Part shown: positions 21,701 to 32,699 of the stretch, piece by piece | How the letters are laid out: each line of letters starts with the position of its first letter | Numbering within the stretch: the stretch's first letter is position 1 | The notes under the pieces: model-generated | What the model saw: only the letters and a program-made list of their open reading frames with translations | The model's database searches: none | Told to the model about the DNA's origin: nothing | Position numbers and translations under genes: made by a program | DNA from: Lineus longissimus | Taxonomy: Eukaryota > Nemertea > Pilidiophora > Heteronemertea > Lineidae | Direction: 5' to 3' | Assembly (NCBI RefSeq): GCF_910592395.1 | Contig: NC_088314.1 | Location: forward strand, 16,219,998 to 16,283,997 | Length of the DNA: 64,000 nucleotides

Positions 21701-23586
21701 TATTCCAGCACATTGCACACACCGGAACATATCATGTAAAGAGCCGGGATTCATTGACCATCGATGCGATTGCGTTTGTCCGAATGGTAAAACTTGCCAG
21801 ATCAAAGTGCAGACCAGCGGAAATGACAAGTCACCAACTCAGCATACAGGTACGTAACTATGCAATGCGGTTAATCGCGCATTGCGATTTCTTCCGCTTG
21901 GTTCCGAGTCCATTCGTTAATGTTTTGTCCGCATCATGTCGGGCTCTAAAGCGTGATCTGCTGGACAAAGAAGTTATAGTTATCTCACCGAATCCTCACT
22001 ATGGTCAAAATGAGGCTTTCTGTGATTGTCCTGTCCAATTGGCAATATTTCTTCTTGGTGGTGAACACAGCTAGGAGCCATCTATTTAAAGAAATGAAAC
22101 ACCGGATTTTTAATAACATCCTGCAGAAAGAAGGTACAATGTACATGTACATGTAGTCGGACGTTTCCAGTGATTAACGACACAAATTGGTTGTCCTTAT
22201 GCAAACACCTTGGAAACGCATTTTAAAATGGATGTTACGTCCTGTTACCGAGAGAGGCCATCAATGCGAACATTCGGTAAAAACTCCTTAACGATTCTAT
22301 ATAATCCATTAAAAATGAAACATTCTGGCCAAGGCGTTTTAGAATTGTTCAGAAACCCAGCGATTGAGACTGGGTTCCAAGCATGAATTCTGCATTGTTG
22401 GTCTCTTGCACTCAGATGTTTCAATTGTCGATTTCAGCATCCCCAATCACAAGCGAAGGAGAGTGTGTCTGGCTCTATCAACGAGGGAAGGCCCTTAGCG
22501 TCAAGCCGAGTCAAGTTTTCACGGTAGGGGATCTCGACGAGTGCAAGCTTCGCTGCCTGGAAGAACAACGCTTCAAATGCAGGTCCTTTCATTACTCAGT
22601 CAGGAAGATTCTCTGGGTGGCGAGTCGGCGCTGCGCTCTGAGCGCTGGATGGGAGACGGACAGACGATTTACCGAGAGAGTATCAACAGTCTATTTTGAG
22701 ACACCACAATGTTTGCTAAAAAGTAAGTTTCATATGAATAAATGCAGTTTTGTGTTGGTTATAAGAGGACAACTAGGTTATCGTTGGTGGTGACAAAATG
22801 AAGCGCAGGTATAACAGATTCAAAGGCCTTAGGTTAAAGTGTTGGAGAACTGATTCTATTTTGCACTTGGTAGGTCTTTATACAACAATACCTTAATCCA
22901 TCTGGGACTGCTTCAATGGTACGCGCCCCTTCAGGCATCATAATCTGTCAGTGATGCACCATTGTGGACGTAACCTCCTCCCCGTGAGGATTAGTACTGA
23001 CGATTAAGGTGCATAGTGAAACCAAAAGCCTTCGTCGATCATTGTTACGATTGTTTAAAATATTTTGTGTAAATACAGTAGAACCTCCCTATTAAGGGCA
23101 CCCTCAGGACTGACAAATGCTGTCCTTAATAGAGAGGCGTCCTGATTACAGAGGTCAAATTGAATGGAAAGAACCATTTCAGGACCAAAAATAGTGTCCT
23201 TTATAAAGAGGTGTCCGCCTAGGGATGTTCTACTCCATTTGCATTTGCCTTTTTTCGTGGAATCTGCCATACTGGCATTATATTTTACCTAACAGAAATT
23301 AAATAATTTATGCGTTTCTTATTTTTCAGCCAGGTTGTGTGGTTGGAATAAATCCACAGGCCTACTGATCCACGTCACTGACACCGAATCAAGACTAACC
23401 TATGATCTCACTCTTCTAGAGTGCAAACTCAACTGTTTAGAAGAACAGGAGTTCCAATGCCGGTCGTTTATGTACAGGAAAATAGATTCACAGTCGTCTA
23501 TCTGTGTCCATTCGAGCCAGACCAATTCTACAGTTAAATCTGAGATAGACAGTCGCATTGATTATTATGAAGGCAGGGTATGTTAG
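12686..23586 (+). CDS. Astacin-family zinc metalloprotease with two C-terminal PAN domains, 11 exons
   Basis: Exons: 12686-12736, 14297-14381, 15359-15571, 17265-17400, 18269-18332, 19569-19654, 20095-20216, 21117-21224, 21709-21849, 22438-22722, 23330-23586. All joins keep frame (515 aa). Order: signal peptide; propeptide holding the EFDILLTP segment (in astacins an Asp here caps the zinc) and a basic stretch RRRRKRK, a likely furin site; catalytic domain from [11 protein letters not shown], with [19 protein letters not shown] (three zinc His, catalytic Glu) and the Met-turn SIMHY; a six-cysteine segment ([11 protein letters not shown]); then PAN1 and PAN2 with six cysteines each. An active secreted endopeptidase is inferred. 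The PAN modules may steer it to matrix or a partner. Exons 3-11 are firm; exons 1-2 are inferred from phase and signal-peptide character. A GTATGT at 23578 could splice onward, but the final PAN cysteine, stop and AATAAA at 23731 favour an end here. Confidence 0.85.
13172..13217 (+). repeat. Two tandem units of about 22 bp
   Basis: The unit CCGAAATAAAATGTC is repeated with flanking CAGTCG/GGGTG. Intron 1 of the astacin gene. Confidence 0.7.
14297..14381 (+). CDS. Astacin gene exon 2 (propeptide, tentative)
   Basis: Starts after CGTCGTTTCTAG and ends before GTTGGT. 85 nt, phase 0 in and phase 1 out, which is exactly what links exon 1 to exon 3. It encodes [14 protein letters not shown] and a basic tail. 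The donor is only moderately good. Confidence 0.4.
15359..15571 (+). CDS. Astacin gene exon 3 (propeptide end and mature N-terminus)
   Basis: The acceptor TTTTTTTTGCAG and donor GTGAGT are strong. Encodes the [10 protein letters not shown] segment, a run of arginines and lysines, and [11 protein letters not shown], the conserved N-terminal strand of astacins. Confidence 0.85.
16591..17013 (+). repeat. Dispersed repeat family A, copy in astacin intron 3
   Basis: Starts TTAAAGGACCATTGGCATTA and ends GCAATAAAAAGCC. It matches the reverse strand of 61199-61725 over most of its length, including CGTGGCGGGAAAGG and AAAATAACGAATAAC blocks. Non-coding. Could be a SINE-like or MITE-like family; the termini show no clear inverted repeat. 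Confidence 0.8.
17265..17400 (+). CDS. Astacin gene exon 4
   Basis: Encodes the helix and the conserved AMDHW...TCLKFEEY block of the astacin domain. Ends at TG before GTAAGT. A copy of repeat family A starts 10 bp into the following intron. Confidence 0.85.
17411..17640 (+). repeat. Dispersed repeat family A, partial copy next to a splice donor
   Basis: Starts TTAAAGGACTAGT 10 bp after the exon 4 donor and shares the CAGTCACTT...ATCAAATTGCACA...AAATGG block with the other copies. The right end decays. Confidence 0.65.
18269..18332 (+). CDS. Astacin gene exon 5
   Basis: 64 nt encoding [20 protein letters not shown], the conserved strand before the zinc helix. Flanked by TTTTTGTAG and GTATGG. 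Confidence 0.85.
19569..19654 (+). CDS. Astacin gene exon 6 (zinc-binding site)
   Basis: Encodes [20 protein letters not shown] and RPDRDKHI, the full HExxHxxGxxH zinc motif with the family signature HExxRPDRD. Its donor GTAAGT is duplicated 17 bp downstream. Confidence 0.95.
19648..19685 (+). repeat. 17-bp tandem duplication over a splice donor
   Basis: ATATCATGTAAGTTATA occurs twice in a row, so the exon 6 donor (19655) has an identical second donor at 19672. Confidence 0.85.
20001..20014 (+). repeat. Poly(G) run
   Basis: About 13 consecutive G in an intron of the astacin gene. Similar homopolymer runs are at 30669-30679, 37411-37425 (C) and 38440-38450 (C). Confidence 0.9.
20095..20216 (+). 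CDS. Astacin gene exon 7 (Met-turn)
   Basis: Encodes [16 protein letters not shown] through [20 protein letters not shown] is the Met-turn with the zinc-facing tyrosine. Confidence 0.95.
21117..21224 (+). CDS. Astacin gene exon 8
   Basis: Encodes [20 protein letters not shown] and C, the C-terminal end of the catalytic domain, whose cysteine normally pairs within the domain. Confidence 0.9.
21709..21849 (+). CDS. Astacin gene exon 9 (six-cysteine segment)
   Basis: Encodes [14 protein letters not shown] then [11 protein letters not shown] and a Ser/Thr/Gln-rich linker. Six cysteines in an EGF-like or post-astacin arrangement. 141 nt, phase 1 to phase 1. Confidence 0.8.
22438..22722 (+). CDS. 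Astacin gene exon 10 (PAN1)
   Basis: Encodes a PAN/Apple domain: [31 protein letters not shown] and TPQC provide six cysteines. Phase 1 to phase 1. Donor GTAAGT. Confidence 0.85.
23076..23235. mobile_element. pogo/Tigger-like MITE (copy 2)
   Basis: CAGTAGAACCTCCCTATTAA at the left after a TA, and GTTCTACT at the right. It shares its ends and the GGACCAAAAATAGTGTCC-type core with 4987-5167. Lies in the intron between the two PAN exons of the astacin gene. Confidence 0.75.
23330..23586 (+). CDS. Astacin gene exon 11 (PAN2, terminal)
   Basis: Encodes a second PAN domain, with [19 protein letters not shown] nearly the same as in exon 10, which indicates a recent exon duplication. Ends YYEGRVC followed by TAG. 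Confidence 0.85.
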
Positions 23587-23730
23587 GAAGTGCGAATCTC
23601 ACAGGAGAGCCAAGGAAGAAACCGGAAGCGCGTATGAGCGGCGGAGTTCATAGGTGCGCAAAAGAGATTGAAGAACACATAATTCATTGTAACTTCTTCT
23701 CCTGAGAGTGCAATTGCGTCACGTTTTGGA

Positions 23731-23736
23731 AATAAA
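23731..23736 (+). promoter_or_regulatory. AATAAA poly(A) signal of the astacin gene
   Basis: Canonical hexamer 145 bp after the TAG at 23584-23586. Confidence 0.6.
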
Positions 23737-23891
23737 GTTACATGTACGTGTAAGGTGCTTAATTTTACAAATTATGCCAACGAGAAAGTCCAACCTACCC
23801 ACCTATGAATACGCGCTAAAATATATAGGAGTTCGGCGTGTCAGTCGAATTCAGATTAGCGTGAGCGGTCGTCGAGGTTAATGTGAGCGGT

Positions 23892-24080
23892 CACCGCGTG
23901 TGTAGAAATTTTGAATGTCCTTGGTTAGAGTGTCCGGGGACCGAGTGATTCTTTTTGCGCTTTATTCTCTGAGTTAATTACGGTCATGGATTTTATAGAA
24001 CCATTCACCATGATCCGGCATCAGAATACAATTTGGTTGGACACTTTTCCCTGACGGACATTTTCTACCTCTACAACGGT
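23892..24080. mobile_element. MITE family B, copy 1
   Basis: Inverted ends ACCGCGTGTGTAGAAAT...AATGTCC and GGACATTTTCTACCTCTACAACGGT. The interior aligns with 31247-31418 (TATAGAACCAT...CAGAATACAAT). Confidence 0.75.
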
Positions 24081-24089
24081 ATTTTCAAC

Positions 24090-27000
24090 GCGGTATTGCT
24101 GTTCGTGGTGAATCTTGTGGCGCTCTCATATTCTAGAGTCTGACAAGTAAACTTTTTGGGGGAAAAACAAGTCGAGAACACGTTTTAATAACATGTATAA
24201 ACATCACTAGGGCACGCGAACGTGACGGACCTCCGGTTTCCTTCTTACAGGGGAATGTTAATCTGTGAAATAGTAAATAATATGTATACAATGCATTATG
24301 TGTAATACTGTGTAAAATTGTATCGACAGCCTGATCTGTTTTTCAGGTACCGTAAAACGGAACTTCATATACATGTATATAAAAAACGTGCCTTTTTTCA
24401 ACTTCCATAATACACACAACCGTCCCGCCAATACCCAAGTCTTTCTCCACAAATCTTAGTAATCACAGACATGAAGATACTAGAATTACAGCGATCGAAC
24501 ACTTATCCTAAGTGATGTCCTGGTTTGATGTTTTCTGTGGATTTGAGGGGACTGATGATCGCTCACTTATTGAGTGGATTCTTCTTCCTCTTCTTTTTCT
24601 GCATTCGGAAAAATTAAGTGTATGAACTTAGTACCTTTACGCACCTGTGACTGTGTCAACACGGTGATGATGGAAGCCTGTGTGGGCAGAAAGAATGTCG
24701 TTCGAGCCTTGGTTGATGGGTTGATGGTTAAACGTGTCAGTAAGCATGTACAAATAATTGACAACCGCATACACTGCAATAATGACCAACTATTTTATCC
24801 CTGCTTCTCACCCTAACCTGGCCTTTACTCTAATTCTAACTTGATATAGATTAGCCTCTGTCCGTAGGCTCGACGATCATCCCTGTGTCGTGTGAGGTGT
24901 CATGTACCCAAGGTTTTGGTTTACCTTTGTAACACAATATAAACTAGGCCCTCCCATTACAGTGTTGGAGGGGTACTCTCGCGGGATAAAGATAATAAAT
25001 GCGGGCCAAATCCCCCTTCAAAATGAACTAATATTTTCTCTGCTTCTTTCGTGTCGTCGTTTCCCCTCCAGGTAAGCACGTATTTTTCTAAAGCAAACCG
25101 ATGCCTTTACCCACCGTGGTACCTTACTGCCACCCATACATATTGTCATTTATTGTTTAGGGGGAACACAGGACCCGGGTAACTTTTCGAATCCAGGGAA
25201 CATAGAACCCGGGGGAACAAAGGGATGACCCATGCACAGGACAGCCGAATGTAGTGCATTTGTGTGTATTGTTCGGGAGCAAATCGATTACATAGCTTTA
25301 AGAGGCAAATATATACCGAGATTTTAGATACTTATGAGATGATTAGAAGCAAAAAACCTCTGTAGTCATGATGGGTATACAGTGGGTCGAGTAGTCCGAA
25401 CCAGTTGCACTCGTGATGGGAATTCTGCGCTGGCGTATGGACAATAACTTATCATTCCTAACGGCGCCGTCTGCCGTGGAAAATTGAAATGAATTGAACG
25501 CAAAAACTTGGAATTTTACTAGCGAATGTGCCTTTATTACTGTTTACCTTCGAAAATGTTTATTGTTCATTACCACAGCCTATACATATGCACTATTCAT
25601 CACTACATAACATAAATCTGTTCAAAACAAAGTCATTTAATCCTTGTATCGTTCTCACAATTCACTTAGATTTTCAGCTGTCCAAACATTGATAACCCGT
25701 TCAAAAACAATCATCATTCAAAACGCTGAAACCTACTGGTCAAATGAGGAGCAAAACGACATTAATACTTAGTTTTCACCATTCTGATAATGACAGCACA
25801 CAATCTGTAATCGTTTTTCATTTCATCGAAATTTCAGTTTTCAAGCGGACTTAAAGTTGAGGAAGGGGGGGTCTGACGTCACCACAAGTATAATAATGTA
25901 ATCCGAACTAAAACTTTACCCTGATCTATCTTAAAAATCGTTCGGAAGATCCTATGCAAAATTTAAGCCACGTACGTCGGCGCTCCAATCTCAACAGATC
26001 GGACAAGTCCCCGTGCACAGCGGAGTGAGGCAAGTCATGTCGACCTGCTCAGGGACTCAAGCCGAGGTTCCGCCGAGGTTTCCTCAGCGGAATGAGTGGT
26101 GATCGATGACAATTTGTTATTTCTGTACACAACATACACTGATAATTATAACCGTGTGCGCGGTTGTTAATTGAATAATAAATTTTGAAACAAAACGAAA
26201 ATTACCGGTACAAACAGTTTGACACACTTCAAGTGCAGGGATTATGATCTTGATGAGAAGACTTATGTCTGCAGTCGGTACTATTACCTTGACTCCATCT
26301 AGTAACGACGCAAACACATTGTTTACATCATTGCTAAGAAAGTTGACTCCCAGGTTCACCACTGCTCGTATTACAGAGCACTTACATGTGCTACCAACAA
26401 TTCATTGTCGGTGCTACGTTGATTGTATGTGCTAAGCTAGACAACTTCATCACGTTATTCTATCTAATCCGGGGGGCAAGACCAGCAGGCTTTGACATAT
26501 TACATATATATCTGATATCACGAATTTATAAAGACGAGTCTTTTATTAATTCTTGCTGACGTGTATAATCGCTTGAATTGTGGGATGGGATCATTAGAGG
26601 ATTTTCTTCCATGCCAGACACTAATTTGTGTCCAGTAAAGCCACTAAAACTGTTACTCGTATGAATGATAATGTATTGAATAATTGCACATGTGTACATT
26701 TGGCCATTTTATATTATCACGAAGCTTAGATTACAAAAATTTGCCGCACATTACCAACACTGAATATAATACTAAAATAATGAATCTCCTGTACCTCCTG
26801 TTTTTCTAGTAAGCCACACTTTCACTGGTAACCGCAAAGATCTAGGAAAGAGAACATTCTTCCGTTATTCTTCTGGATTGTCTACTAAAGGTCTGGAATA
26901 CTCCATCTTGACCACCAAGGTTTTTTCATCTTGTTCAGATGGAGTATAGACCATGAGGTTCAGGATGGGAATACTCGTGATTTATCCGTGATATTCCTAA

Positions 27001-29850
27001 AAGCAGGAATCTGGTCTAAAACGACCACTGCACTGGGCTATCAAATAACCAATGCGAATGATAATGAGGCATAAACATTTCAGAAAGCATTCATATGGTC
27101 AAACATTATTCTTAGTGCACATCACTCACGCGTTTCCACGCTCATCCACACTGACAGACGCGGATTTATACACCGTTACTTCAGGGCTTAGAGATTTTAC
27201 TGATTCCAGAAAGGAAAGAATCCTAAGGATTACCAATGTTTTGGTCTCTAAAACATACTTTTTACTATTCTAGTAATACCATTTTTCAATGTGGCCGTAA
27301 CGTCACCATCCTCCGATTTTTGCATGCTCTCACCCCCCACCCCAACAGAGCGCAACCGGATTTTTTCCTCAACGTACAGCGAGTAACGCTGATTATACTC
27401 GCCGAAAGTTCAGTTTCCGGTTGCAACATTGACCATATGAGGCGACATATATTCAATTCTTAGATTTTGAAAAAAAACATTACGTCCAGTAGGGCCGGTG
27501 TGGAATTACCACATTGTCAAGACGATATTTGGAGTCAATCCTTTGGGTTCCTTGTTTTCAGATTTATAAATATCTATATGGCCTACTCAAGATAGGTAAA
27601 CTTCTAAGTCGGGAATCAGGTCGGAAGGAGATACTTGTAGTTTCACGAGCCAGGGCCAGGGAGGAGAGCGAACGTGAGTCACTTCTCGGAAATAAATCTC
27701 GACCTACAATTTTTTATAAACTAGGTGATGCATGTAAAAAAACCCTTGACTTCACTTACCATGTGTACATCCATACATCAGTGGGCGACTGTGGCGCATC
27801 AGATTTTGAGGGTTTACCATTTTTTTAGGCGAGCAATGTTTAAGTCTGCGATGCTATTGGTTAGGGCGTTGAATAAATACTGCTGTTTGCACTTAAACCT
27901 AGGGCAGCTGTGACCACTGCGGATGGGGGAGGGGTTCTTTCATTGGAAAATCAGACAAATCAGGACAGCGAGCATAATCACCATTCATGCAGCAAGGTAA
28001 ACATCAAGTTTAATCAAGGAGCTGTGGAATATTCTAAGCTAATTTACTTTAATCACCTCACATACATACCCAAATTATCAAAAAAACACACATAGCACGA
28101 TACAAATTTACCACATCATTTAAGTATATTTCAAGCACACAGACAAGCATACGCGTACTAGTTGTTAAATTCCCTTATTGATGAACGACACTGCGCCATA
28201 CTTGAAACACAAGGCCAGCCTACAACCTAAACGGGCAGCTGTGTCAGATCTGAGTCGAATGTTCGTGATGTCTTGCAGTGGCCTACGTCACTATACCGCA
28301 CCTTATGTGCTTATAATGGTGGGGTATGTCATTTTATGACCATGAGACCATGGCGTCTGCATTGTTGTCGAGAAAGGAGACGCATGAAAGGAGTCCTGAC
28401 GAGACACGAGTCCGGTATCAAAGCACGCGCACGACACCACACGACCAATCACACACAGTCCAGCAGTCAAATGACTTCATCTCGTGATCACTCTTACTAC
28501 AAGTCTGATTCCAAGACCAATTTTTATCAGATGACGCTCCGCCCTCTGATGTCGGACAAGTCATTTTATACTAGCTAGAGTGAGAGCAATGCACAAGACG
28601 GCACATTCTGAGGATATGAATCATTAGAGTACGAACAGCAAGGACAATACGCTAATAGCATAGTCCTGTCGACCAACCAACCTCGACGGTGGACTATGTA
28701 CCCAGAGTCTTTCAATAAACAGACTCTGGTTTACCGAATGCAGACAAGTTGGTCAGGGAAACAGACTAGCACTTCGGAATTGGCACACGCGCATCATCCT
28801 CTTAAGGCCTCGTCCTCCTGCGACATATTGAATTTCATGTGAAATCTAAAATGGTCGATATTTCTAAAACGGCCGGCAATTTTGATACAGGCGCCCAACT
28901 TCTGTGTTTGAAGTCAAGGGTCAGCTGAAACTAATGTGATGCTTAGAAGGTACAGGTTCTCGCCAAACAAATAAGAGTTGCATCGCGTGCTTGCTCGGAT
29001 GATAGCTTGTAGCACATCTATTACGATTTTTAAGTTCTACTCCAGTTTTGCTGATTCATTTTTTGTAAGTCTAATTAGGCTCGTAACTCTGAGGCTTGGA
29101 TGCATATAAAAATATTAGTTCAGTGTTCTGAAATAGCACTCTCTATGCAAATATCTTTCATACTTTAACAAGTCAACACTTGCACTTCTTCATCTCTTTT
29201 TATGGGTCGGATAAATGCTCATGATTCTTCACTACCTTTTTACCTGTCTGAGACAAGACAACCATTGAATATTCATAGGTTGATGTTCAAGACCTATCAA
29301 TTAGACGCGAGTACGTTTTTAACTGTCAAGTGCATATTTGGAGAGGAATTGAAAAGATATTTGGTGTGGCAAGTCTACAGATATAAAGAAATTATTTGAT
29401 GAAAAAAATTAATTTTGAATTTTGCTAATTTGGTAATAGGGGGCCTGTTTTGAGATTTTTCTGCCAGTTGGCTGGAAAGAGTGGAAATATCAACGTCTGT
29501 CCAATTTGTCGATTATCAAAAAATTTCCGTGGTCGACTATCAGTTTACTTTTCACCATTTACTTGCCCGACTGTCCGGAATATCATGTCAAAATTTCAGA
29601 TCACAGCCCCACGCAGTATTTGATGCGACGCGGTCAAACATTGACAATTTAACTGCTAAAAGGCTTAACAATCAACGGTGGTCTTGTCTCGTCTTTTTTT
29701 CAACTTGCACTAGTTGGTTGTATTTTCTGCTTATTTGAAATGTAATTTTTACGAAGCGTCAATAAACCTCTATGAATTTGGATTTGAATTGGCTATCATC
29801 CTACCAAACACGCGCTATGCAACAAAGCTACCATGCTGCCATCTAAATGA
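24090..29850. other. Gene-poor stretch
   Basis: About 5.8 kb downstream of the astacin gene. Many short frames on both strands, none with a recognisable domain or convincing splice signals. No clear repeat family was recognised. Confidence 0.55.
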
Positions 29851-29859
29851 TCTACAATA

Positions 29860-30403
29860 CAGAGCGGTCCAGAAAAAACGCAACCGGATGCTTCCACTAC
29901 GAGGGGGTTAAAACCACCTTTCTAGAAGGTGAATGATACCAAGATCGCCCAATTCTGTTCAGCAGTTTTTGTTTTAGAGACGCTTTTGTGACGCAATGTT
30001 AGAGTCCCTTGGCCCTGTTCAATGTAGAAAAACAGAACGCTCCTGTTGTAGGTTACAAACATCTCGGTGGTGTGCTGAGGCCTTGCCATGCTAACACGAC
30101 CTTTACTCGGTTGCAAATGGTCACAAGGAACCTTGTCGACATTATCTAATAACAGAATTGTTATCTAACATTTAATCCACCAACTTACTAAGTTCAATTT
30201 ACCGACACAGCTCGATTATTTGCTATGCGCGTATGAACCCTGACCTCGCTTCACAAAAAAAGTATCTACAACAAAAACTACTTCACAGAATCTGTCGATC
30301 TTTGTGTCAGTCTTCTTATAGAAAGATTCTCCATCAATTGGCACCAATGTTTTAACCCCCTGGTAGTGGCAGTATCCGGTTGCATTTTTTCTTGACCACC
30401 CTG
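29860..30403. mobile_element. mariner-like MITE, 544 bp
   Basis: Flanked by TA on both sides. The left end CAGAGCGGTCCAGAAAAAAC and the right end (reverse) CAGGGTGGTCAAGAAAAAAT form inverted repeats of about 50 bp that continue through GCAACCGGAT and GGGGGTTAAAAC. CAGGGTGG ends with TA duplication are typical of Tc1/mariner-type elements. No transposase frame survives. Confidence 0.85.
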
Positions 30404-30668
30404 TATAATGTCATTCTGATCTACAGTGAAAGTCATGTTTGAAACAGCCCGACGTTTTTGAAATATTGCCAGTTCTAGATCTCACAAGCGACTGAGGAGT
30501 ACGAGCCCTTCAAGCCGACCACTTGAATCATAGATACATACCGCAACATTCAAACTTTCTGACTACCGCCAACGTACTTGTGCAGCAGTCAATGCAAGCC
30601 TTGGACCCCCCTTACCCAGTGTCGAACTTATTTTTAACTAACTGTACGTAGATCACCGGCGTGTGTGT

Positions 30669-30679
30669 GTGGGGGGGGG
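30669..30679 (+). repeat. (GT)n followed by poly(G)
   Basis: GTGTGTGTGTG followed by about 10 G. Simple sequence. Confidence 0.85.
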
Positions 30680-31246
30680 GCATTGTTTACACTGACCGCT
30701 ACAGTGTGTCAAAATAATGATACATTTATTAGTATAGATCACTTTATGACCTTCACGTTACCTAATAAAAAACTCAAAAAACGATCGCGCGATACGGGAG
30801 ACGACACCATCATTTGAATAGTCATGTCAAACCAGCTATATTACGAGAAGCAACTTTTCTAGCTGTGGGTATTTTTTGTACATACTTGTATCAAAACAGA
30901 AATACTCCGAAGGGGTAAGCTTATATCCGAAAATCAATCCGAAGAGTTAAGTATTTTTAGAATTATTCACTTTAATGCTTCCAGGTGGCACTTTCTCAGT
31001 TGAACTGTTTGGCATTGAAACTGCAGATGGCATTTTCTGACAACCTTGATTTTCACATTTAGATTCATTTTACTTGAGATCTGGCTCTGGTGATGACCCA
31101 ATTTACTTTCTTTTTCTGAAAAGCACGGACCAGGCAGAAAAACATCAAAAGCTTTGACCCCAACTTAAACCTATAGTTCGAGGAGCGTGATTTGCGTCAA
31201 ATAGAAAATGTGTTTCAAAGTGAATGGTGGTGTCACCTCACGTCTA

Positions 31247-31418
31247 CCGGTGTAGAAGTTTAAAATGTCCTAGGATAAAATGTCCGGGAACAAAGGATTC
31301 TATTATGCGCTGAGCTATTGACGGTCATTGCCTCTATAGAACCATATGCCATAATCTGTCAGAATACAATAGGCCCGGACACTTTTTCTAGGGGGGACAC
31401 TTTTTACTTTTACACCGG
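31247..31418. mobile_element. MITE family B, copy 2 (best preserved)
   Basis: The left end CCGGTGTAGAAGTTTAAAAT and the right end, read in reverse, CCGGTGTAAAAGTAAAAAGT are inverted repeats, each followed by GTCC. 172 bp, no frame. Confidence 0.8.
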
Positions 31419-31669
31419 AATTAGGTGAACATTTATCATTGCAATAAAATGCATTATGGATTTGACCAGCCTTCTCCTTTTATACATTGGCTGTATATAC
31501 ATGACAGTAATAATACGAATAGTTCATGACTGTTTCCAAATACACACCGAATACAAATTTAGTATATAATACAATACTGTTGTGTACTTAGATATAAAAA
31601 TATTATATACATGTCCAATCTCATCACCATGGCCAGTGTAATTACTATTATAACGAGCATGAATCTAGG

Positions 31670-31812
31670 TAATAAAGGTACAGGAAAAAAAGGTACAGGA
31701 AAAAAGGTACGGAAATACAGGTACAGGAAATAAAAGTACTGGAAATAACGGTACGGGAAAAAAAGGTACTGGAAATAAAGGTACACAAAATGGCATAAAT
31801 AGGTAAAAGGGT
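31670..31812 (-). repeat. GTAC-rich minisatellite (locus 2, inverted arm)
   Basis: About nine units of GGTAC(A/T)GGAAA(T)AAA. With its flank CAAAATGGCATAAATAGGTA it is the reverse complement of 32530-32695. Confidence 0.85.
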
Positions 31813-32529
31813 ACACAATTTATTTTCAAATATCATTTGAATTCTCTCTTTTTCTGTTCATAACTTTAACTTTATTTTTTGCGTAGGCATTACATAGGCC
31901 TTAAAAATAGATATATCAAATTTCCAGTATACCGTTATGGTTTCAAGAGTGAAAACACGGCTATCAAGATCATGATGATTGTAAAGATTCTCGGACAATT
32001 CCCTCTACAAAAGGGTTAACCGATAAATGTACCAATGTTCAAGTTAAATTGCAATTAATCAATTAACATTCATCATAGAGCTGGACCAAATTAACAATGT
32101 GCCTGGCCAATGAGGTCTCAACAGACAAATTATTAGATTTAAGACCAAACACAAGCTATTTAGGGAAATCGGCAAGAATCTTAATGTGAAATGCCAGGTA
32201 GGATGCCAGGTGCGCCCCTCTCTCTTTCCCAAGATCCTGGATCCACCCCTTATAAGAATACGACTCGAGTATTTTAAAATTTAAAAGAACATGAATGTAC
32301 ATGTAGTTATTACCAAAAAATAAACGTCAGCTCCCCTGTTGGGCAACTTCTTCCATGAATTTTCCTCAAATTTATTCCGTAACAAAATTGTCCGCAATGT
32401 ATTAAACTATTTTAAGGCACCACCTTAGTCACAGAAGAAGAAAAATGGGCAAGGAAAGTTTAAGACATAGGCCAAGTCTGACGAACCAGTTGAAGAGAAT
32501 AATATTCTTAATATTCTAGAAAAAAAAAT

Positions 32530-32695
32530 TGTGTCCCTTTTTTACCTATTTATGCCATTTTGTGTACCTTTTTTTCCGGTACTTTTTTTCCCGGTACCGT
32601 TATTTCCAGTACTTTTATTTCCTGTACTTTTATTTCCTGTACCTTTATTTCCGTACCTTTTTTCCTGTACCTTTTTTTCCTGTACCTTTTTACCA
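32530..32695 (+). repeat. GTAC-rich minisatellite (locus 3, inverted arm)
   Basis: Units of GTAC(C/T)TTT(T)ATTTCC. The flank TACCTATTTATGCCATTTTG is also in locus 2, so the two are arms of an inverted duplication about 720 bp apart rather than independent expansions. Confidence 0.85.
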
Positions 32696-32699
32696 ACGA

